From UBA12567 sp964598425 (GTDB lineage Bacteria; Planctomycetota; Phycisphaerae; Phycisphaerales; SM1A02), in contig CAZRBV010000035.1 of assembly GCA_964598425.1 (NCBI GenBank), positions 1 to 28,205 of the forward strand: a DNA stretch of 28,205 nucleotides, given 5' to 3'. Of the stretch, positions 23,883 through 28,205 are shown in pieces; position 1 is the stretch's first letter; each line of letters begins with the position of its first letter. The notes under the pieces are model-generated. The model did not search any database. It worked only from the letters and a program-made list of their open reading frames with translations, and had not been told where the DNA came from. The position numbers and the translations under genes were made by a program.

Positions 23883-25276
23883 AACGTCTCATCGCATGGC
23901 CCGTCTCGCTCGCCCTTCCGCTCCTGCTTCTGGCGTGCGCGCCGCCGCCCGAGCCGCCGGTGCCCGCGGATCTCGCGGACATCGACCCTGGCACCCGGGT
24001 CGTCGTCGAACAGGCCCTCAATCAGGTGCGGCAACAACCGCGCGAACCTCGAGCGTGGCGCCGGCTCGCGCAGGTCTACCTGGCGCACCAACTCTCATCA
24101 GAAGCTGCTGAAACACTCACGCACCTCACGCGCCTGACCCCCACCGCCGAGGCCCACACGTTGCATGCCCGCGCGCTCGACCAGCTCGGAGACGCGGCGG
24201 GCCGCCGGGCCGCGATTGACGCAGCGATCGCCGCCGGTGGCGATCGATCGATCCCGTACTGGCAAGGAGCGATCTGGGCCCTCGAATCCGGCGACCTCGA
24301 CCGCGCCGCGTCACTTGCTGAAACGGCAGCGGCGCATCCGTCCAGGGGATACACCGAGCCGATGGTGCTCGCCACCGTACGGCTCGCGCAGGGAAGCGCT
24401 GCGGACGCCGCGTCCCTCATGCGGCCCGTCATCTCCCAGCGACCGCAAGATGGCTACGCGCATTGGGTGTTAGGTCGAGCCCTGCTGGCCGCCGGTGATG
24501 AGGCCGCAGCCACCTCCCATCTCCGGAGAGCCGGCGAAGCGCTGCCCGACTTCTACGATCCGTGGCTCGGTGAAGCCGAGGCAACCCGCGCCGACTTCAC
24601 CGCTCGCATCGGGCAGATCGCGGCGCAGGCGCGCAGCGGCCAGATCAAGCAGGCGCAGCAGACGCTCGCGTCCCTGCGCGCGATGTATGGTGACCGCCGG
24701 GAACTCGACCTCGCCGGCGCCACACTGGCTTTCCGAGCAGGCGAACACGAACAATCCGCCCGAGCACTCGAGTCGCTGAGGCAGGCGTGGCCCGCGTGGT
24801 TTCCGCCACACGCCCAACTCGCCCAGCAACTGCTCCGGCAATCGCAGTCGCCAGGGGGCCGCCGGTTTCTTGAGCAGGCGCGGCATGCCGCCGAAGCCGC
24901 CACGGCCATTTCGCCCGGCAAGGCCGACGGCTGGGCCGTGCTCGCTCGCATCGCCCGGGCGCAAGGCGACCACGCCACCGAAATGATGGCCTTCGGCACA
25001 GCCTCGGAGTTGGCGACCGAGCGGCCGGGACTCAGCCTGCAGCACGCAGAATCCCTCGCGCTCGGCGGGCAACCGGCCCGGGCGCTTGAAGTCCTCGCAT
25101 CGCACGACGCCACCTTTGCCCCGACCCTCGCCGCCTCGCTGATCCGCGTCCAGGCCCTTGTTGCTGCGGGAAGACGGGGCGAGGCCCGAGCGGTCTTTGA
25201 AGCATGCGAGCGGGAAGCGCCGAAGAATCCACGCGTGCAGCAGATGAAGCAGATGCTCAAGAAGGCTGGCTTGTGA
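23879..25276 (+). CDS. TPR-repeat lipoprotein (copy 2)
   Basis: A 465-aa exported lipoprotein, almost the same length as copy 1. The signal peptide MKRLIAWPVSLALPLLLLAC ends in a clear lipobox (Cys20). A proline linker precedes TPR-like repeats ('AWRRLAQVYLAHQLSSEAAETLTHLTRLTP', 'YAHWVLGRALLAAGDEAAATSHLRRAG', 'GWAVLARIARAQGDHATEMMAFGTASELA'). I chose ATG 23879 because it overlaps the sulfotransferase stop (ATGA) and places the signal peptide first; longer in-frame versions start inside the upstream gene. Its stop overlaps the GTG of the CRTAC1 gene. By analogy with copy 1 it is a surface or periplasmic scaffold of the same module. Confidence 0.92.
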   Translation: MKRLIAWPVSLALPLLLLACAPPPEPPVPADLADIDPGTRVVVEQALNQVRQQPREPRAWRRLAQVYLAHQLSSEAAETLTHLTRLTPTAEAHTLHARALDQLGDAAGRRAAIDAAIAAGGDRSIPYWQGAIWALESGDLDRAASLAETAAAHPSRGYTEPMVLATVRLAQGSAADAASLMRPVISQRPQDGYAHWVLGRALLAAGDEAAATSHLRRAGEALPDFYDPWLGEAEATRADFTARIGQIAAQARSGQIKQAQQTLASLRAMYGDRRELDLAGATLAFRAGEHEQSARALESLRQAWPAWFPPHAQLAQQLLRQSQSPGGRRFLEQARHAAEAATAISPGKADGWAVLARIARAQGDHATEMMAFGTASELATERPGLSLQHAESLALGGQPARALEVLASHDATFAPTLAASLIRVQALVAAGRRGEARAVFEACEREAPKNPRVQQMKQMLKKAGL

Positions 25277-26925
25277 GATCACGACCGACCATCTCTCTTG
25301 CGGTCTGTACTGTGGGCGGCGTGTTCTTCGCCGGCTGCGAAGACCAGGCGCCGCCGCCACCCGCAACCAACGCTGCCCCGCCGTCCCCCCCCTGGTTCGT
25401 CGATGAGGCAACCAGCAGAGGCGTCGAGTTCAGCGTCCGGGCCGATCTTCCCGGCGAGGGGCCACAGCTCCCTGAAATCGTCGCAGGTGGCGCCGCCGCG
25501 TTCGACGCCGACAACGATGGATGGGTCGACCTCTATCTCGTGCAGGCCGACTCCTTCGACGGCAATGTGCTGCTTCGCAATCGCGGCGATGGCACATTCG
25601 AGGATGTGACGGAAGGCAGCGGCGCCGAAGATCGGCGCTGGGGCATGGGGGTTGCGGCCGGCGACGTAGACGATGACGGTGACGTCGATCTGTACATCAC
25701 CAATCTCGGGCGGGACACGATGCTCCGCAACGACGGCGACTTCCGCTTCACGGACATCACCGAGCAGGCGGGGCTCGGGCAGGAAGGCCTCGGCGCCAGC
25801 GCCAGTTTCTTCGACGGTGACCACGACGGCGATCTTGATCTGCTCGTGACCAACTACGTCGACTGGACGCCGCAGCGCGAACTGGAGTGCCGAAGCCGCA
25901 CGGGCCTGCTCGATTACTGCGCGCCCGCGCACTACGCGGCGCCGAGCGAAGACGTCCTGTATCGCAATGACGGCGGCGTGTTCGTCGACGTCACGGCTGA
26001 GGCAGGGCTCTCCGGCGTGGCGGGAAACGGGCTCGGCGTGTTGGCGCAGGACTTCACTGGGGATGGACGCGTCGATCTCTTCGTCGCCAACGATGGCAAT
26101 CCCGATCGGCTGTGGGTCAACGAGGGTGACCTGAGATTCACGGACCGCGCGATGATGATGGGATGCGATCGCGACCTCACCGGCAAGGCCAAGGCAGGTA
26201 TGGGCGTCGCAAGCGAAGATGTCGACGGGAGCGGCACGTTCGACCTGCTCGTGTGCAATCTGCACGGCGAGTCGGACTCGCTCTATCTCATGCAGGACGG
26301 TCGATTCCTCGACGCCACAAACCAGCATGGCCTCTCGGCCATGTCGCGGCCCTTCACGCGGTTCGGGCTGGGTCTGCGGGACTTCGACAACGACGGCGTG
26401 TTCGAGATCTACGAGGCCAATGGCCGCGTGAGCGTGAGCGACCCGAACTGGGCCGAAGACCTGTATGCCGAGCCCAACCTGCTGCTACGGCGCGATGGGA
26501 ATCGGTATGAGGAAGCCGAGCCGCGCGGCGGCGTCGCAGGGCTGACGCCTCGCACGAGCCGTGCTGCCGTGTTTCTGGATGCCGACAACGACGGCCGTCA
26601 GGATGTCCTGATCATCAACCGCGCGGCCCCCGCCCGGCTGCTGATGAATCACACGCAGGATGGCCACTGGCTGCTGCTTGACATTCGGAACGCGTCTGGC
26701 GCGCCTGCGATCGGGGCTGACGTGGAGGTCACCGCTGGCGACACCACACGGCGATACACCGTCCGCACCGACGGCAGTTATCTCGCCGCCCATGATCCCC
26801 GATTGCATGTCGGGCTCGGCGACGTGGACGCCGTGGAGCGCATCCGCGTGCGGTGGCCAGATGGCGAAGAGGTGCTGGTGGAACACGTCACGATCGACAC
26901 GTTGACTCGGATCGACCGGCCTTAG
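25273..26925 (+). CDS. CRTAC1-type lipoprotein: FG-GAP beta-propeller plus ASPIC/UnbV domain
   Basis: An exported lipoprotein of about 550 aa. GTG 25273 overlaps the previous stop (GTGA); the signal peptide ends in a lipobox FAGC (Cys22). The main body has seven FG-GAP-like calcium motifs of the form DxDxDG: 'DADNDGWVDLYL', 'DVDDDGDVDLYI', 'DGDHDGDLDLLV', 'DFTGDGRVDLFV', 'DVDGSGTFDLLV', 'DFDNDGVFEIYE' and 'DADNDGRQDVLI'. This is the number expected for a seven-bladed integrin-like propeller. Residues after about 475 form the ASPIC/UnbV domain ('AIGADVEVTAGDTTRRYTVRTDGSYLAAHDPRLHVGLGDVDAVERIRVRWPDGEEV'). The family is thought to act in adhesion or extracellular binding, but its function in bacteria is not established. 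It is the last gene of the plus-strand module. Confidence 0.93.
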   Translation: MRSRPTISLAVCTVGGVFFAGCEDQAPPPPATNAAPPSPPWFVDEATSRGVEFSVRADLPGEGPQLPEIVAGGAAAFDADNDGWVDLYLVQADSFDGNVLLRNRGDGTFEDVTEGSGAEDRRWGMGVAAGDVDDDGDVDLYITNLGRDTMLRNDGDFRFTDITEQAGLGQEGLGASASFFDGDHDGDLDLLVTNYVDWTPQRELECRSRTGLLDYCAPAHYAAPSEDVLYRNDGGVFVDVTAEAGLSGVAGNGLGVLAQDFTGDGRVDLFVANDGNPDRLWVNEGDLRFTDRAMMMGCDRDLTGKAKAGMGVASEDVDGSGTFDLLVCNLHGESDSLYLMQDGRFLDATNQHGLSAMSRPFTRFGLGLRDFDNDGVFEIYEANGRVSVSDPNWAEDLYAEPNLLLRRDGNRYEEAEPRGGVAGLTPRTSRAAVFLDADNDGRQDVLIINRAAPARLLMNHTQDGHWLLLDIRNASGAPAIGADVEVTAGDTTRRYTVRTDGSYLAAHDPRLHVGLGDVDAVERIRVRWPDGEEVLVEHVTIDTLTRIDRP

Positions 26926-26984
26926 AAGGCGCGAACTTTGGCGTCGCGCCGCGGTGCCGCCCATCGCACGTGCTGTGAAGCCGC

Positions 26985-27356
26985 ATGGCCTCGCGCCGCG
27001 CTCGCCAGCTTCGACGATCTGCATCGCTTCCCGAGCGCCTCATGTGGCGTCACCTCCGCGCCGGACGGTGCAACGGGCACTGGTTTCGCCGGCAACATCC
27101 CTCGGCAGCATCCCCCCGCAACATCCCACGAGTCCGCATGTCGTGGACTTCGTCTGCCTCCCGGGGGCGACCGATTGTCGAGGTGGACGGGGAAAGCCAT
27201 GACTGGACACATTCGTATGACGACCGCCGAACCCGTTTCCTGGAGCGGCGCGGATACCGCGTCATCCGCGTTCGCAACGCTGAGGTGCTTCGATCCCCGG
27301 GCGCCGTCGCCGCGTGGATTCTGCATGCATTGCAGACCGGGGAATCGAGGGGTTGA
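26985..27356 (+). CDS. DUF559 (Vsr-like endonuclease fold) protein with a scrambled centre
   Basis: A 123-aa frame whose two ends match DUF559 proteins: 'RRARQLRRSASLPERLMWRHLRAGRCNGHWFRRQHP' at the N-terminus and 'PIVEVDGESHDWTHSYDDRRTRFLERRGYRVIRVRNAEVL' at the C-terminus, including the acidic core residues of the Vsr-like fold. The middle 'SAASPRNIPRVRMSWTSSASRGR' is not family-like. The expected sequence 'HVVDFVCLPG' is instead found in another frame at about 27137-27166. A three-unit 13-14-bp tandem repeat (27090-27130) appears to have shifted the frame, and a second 1-base shift in the following G run restores it. The frame stays open but the core strand is replaced, so the product may be inactive. 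ATG 26985 is the assumed start. Confidence 0.68.
   Translation: MASRRARQLRRSASLPERLMWRHLRAGRCNGHWFRRQHPSAASPRNIPRVRMSWTSSASRGRPIVEVDGESHDWTHSYDDRRTRFLERRGYRVIRVRNAEVLRSPGAVAAWILHALQTGESRG
27090..27130 (+). repeat. Three-unit short tandem repeat inside the DUF559 gene
   Basis: Three consecutive similar units are present: CGGCAACATCCCT (27090-27102), CGGCAGCATCCCCC (27103-27116) and CGCAACATCCCACG (27117-27130). Two extra units would account for nearly all of the roughly nine extra codons seen between the conserved blocks of the DUF559 protein. Confidence 0.7.
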
Positions 27357-27378
27357 GGAGAGGGCACGCGGCCCCCTG

Positions 27379-27395
27379 TCTCCCCGAAGGGGAGA
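27379..27395. other. Small hairpin 3' of the DUF559 gene
   Basis: TCTCCCC-GAA-GGGGAGA forms a 7-bp stem with a 3-nt loop, 23 bp after the DUF559 stop. No T run follows on the plus strand, so terminator activity is doubtful. Confidence 0.45.
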
Positions 27396-27426
27396 GAAGA
27401 GAAGGCAAGGGCGCCTCCACAAGAAA

Positions 27427-27452
27427 CAGCCCCCTGCTTTCGCAGGGGGCTG
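27427..27452 (-). terminator. Intrinsic terminator of the PEP-CTERM-like gene
   Basis: A perfect 11-bp GC-rich stem, CAGCCCCCTGC with GCAGGGGGCTG, and a 4-nt loop. On the minus strand it is followed by TTTCTTGT, a moderate U-rich tail. It lies 92 bp beyond the stop of the PEP-CTERM-like gene, which reads leftward. On the plus strand no T run follows, so it probably serves the minus-strand gene only. Confidence 0.72.
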
Positions 27453-27477
27453 CATGAGAAACCGGTTGGTTTCGTGC

Positions 27478-27528
27478 TGTGTCCGATCGATCGGGATCAG
27501 GGGAAGCGGGTCACCCGATCAGGACACA
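27478..27528. other. Long imperfect hairpin in the 3' region of the PEP-CTERM-like gene
   Basis: TGTGTCC (27478-27484) pairs with GGACACA (27522-27528) and GATCGGG (27489-27495) pairs with CCCGATC (27514-27520). An asymmetric bulge of four bases against one separates the two 7-bp helices, and the loop is 18 nt. It lies between the stop codon and the terminator hairpin and may protect the mRNA 3' end. Confidence 0.6.
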
Positions 27529-27544
27529 CAATGCACCGCGTGTC

Positions 27545-28093
27545 TCAGCGGCGACGACGCCGGCCGGCGAGGCCAGCGACACCGAGCAGGGCAAGAGCGC
27601 CTGGCGCGGGAATGGCGAGGTTGACCCAACCGGTACCCGAGAGGGTGCCAGCGGCCAAGCCGGTGCCGTCATTCCAGCTGCTGTAAGCGACGAAGCCAAA
27701 GCTGCTGCTCGCGGCATAGGAACCGACCGCGCCGCCACCGGTGATGCCGGTGATGGTGTAGCTGCCGCCCGGCGTCGAAGCGCCGTAGCCGCTTACGATG
27801 GAGCCGGTCCACATGTAGCCAGGGCTGCCGCCGTAGCTGAAGAATCCGACGCCCATACGGCACTCGGAAGCCCAGTTCTCGTAACTGGAACCTTCGTTCC
27901 AGTACACCGTGAGATCGACACTGAAGCCGTACGACACGATTGCCGCACCACTGCCGTCAATCACTTCACTGACAAAGGACGCACCGTTGGCGTTGTAGTC
28001 GCCACCGATCGTGAAGTTGACAATGTCCGCACTTGCGGCACCTGCCATTGCGACTGAAGCGAGTCCAGCCGCGGTCAACGTAAGCCTGTTCAT
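27545..28093 (-). CDS. Exported protein with PEP-CTERM-like sorting signal
   Basis: A 182-aa secreted protein. The signal peptide MNRLTLTAAGLASVAMAGAASA-D is followed by a beta-rich body full of G, S, Y and T with no family I recognise. The C-terminus 'IPAPGALALLGVAGLAGRRRRR' is a PEP-CTERM-type tripartite signal (here PAP instead of PEP, then a hydrophobic helix and an Arg cluster), which in planctomycetes marks proteins for an exosortase-like processing and surface route. ATG 28093 is chosen because GGAGGAG (28100-28106) lies 6 nt upstream; a start 5 codons earlier would lie over this ribosome site. It is a single gene followed by a hairpin-rich 3' region and a terminator. Its function is unknown; a structural or matrix role is possible. 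Confidence 0.88.
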   Translation of the reverse strand: MNRLTLTAAGLASVAMAGAASADIVNFTIGGDYNANGASFVSEVIDGSGAAIVSYGFSVDLTVYWNEGSSYENWASECRMGVGFFSYGGSPGYMWTGSIVSGYGASTPGGSYTITGITGGGAVGSYAASSSFGFVAYSSWNDGTGLAAGTLSGTGWVNLAIPAPGALALLGVAGLAGRRRRR

Positions 28094-28205
28094 TGAATTC
28101 TCCTCCAAACAGGTTGTGTCGCCTGACAGGCCGATGCCGTCTGACGCAGTCCTAAATCTTCCCAGCCACCACGAGTGACTATCGACACGGGTGCATGCAC
28201 TCTGG

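Noticed and set aside
25279..26328. Minus-strand frame of 349 codons opposite the CRTAC1 gene
   Set aside because: It is antisense to the FG-GAP motifs, which are unmistakable on the plus strand.

Overview
The window is a GC-rich bacterial chromosomal segment that most resembles a planctomycete, probably of the Phycisphaerae. This rests on several traits: a papain-type protease with a dockerin-like 'GDITGNG.VD..DLL' tail, an exported protein ending in a 'PAPGALALLG...RRRRR' sorting signal, several TPR and FG-GAP/ASPIC-UnbV lipoproteins, and many GTG starts with 4-nt gene overlaps. The assignment is an inference from protein style; no rRNA or tRNA gene was seen.

Layout. 1-4077 (minus): a GH38 alpha-mannosidase overlapping a sodium:solute symporter that runs off the left edge. 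4111-4392 (plus): a small DUF167/YggU protein. 4365-5660 (minus): an MFS transporter. 5684-6266: a cluster of ~98-bp inverted-repeat elements around a truncated GNAT acetyltransferase. 6264-12748 (minus): a complete tripartite RND efflux operon led by a TetR/CecR-like repressor, with a readable promoter and an 18-bp palindromic operator. 12826-13473 (minus): a winged-helix regulator. 13516-14928: an ISL3-type insertion sequence with exact ends and an 8-bp target duplication, but a frameshifted transposase. 15095-16216 (plus): a secreted papain-like protease. 16268-17077 (minus): a class II glutamine amidotransferase. 17114-19134 (minus): a glycosyltransferase overlapping a formyltransferase, suggesting surface glycan synthesis.

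The most unusual region is 19358-26925. Two copies of a module made of a TPR-sulfotransferase (502 and 504 aa) and a TPR lipoprotein (467 and 465 aa) face away from each other across a 46-bp gap. The plus-strand copy continues with overlapping stops and starts into a CRTAC1-type lipoprotein carrying seven FG-GAP-like calcium motifs and a C-terminal ASPIC/UnbV domain. This looks like a duplicated sulfotransferase and surface-lipoprotein system whose substrate cannot be told from sequence. The right end holds a DUF559 endonuclease-like gene scrambled by a short tandem repeat, then a PEP-CTERM-like exported protein (minus) with a structured 3' region and an intrinsic terminator.

A second theme is a dispersed family of palindromic elements. 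Three complete copies are 98, 99 and 97 bp long, with near-perfect arms and diverged interiors; there is also one degenerate copy and one solo palindrome. All lie at gene borders, one adjoins a truncated gene end, and one supplies the stop codon of the RND pump gene.
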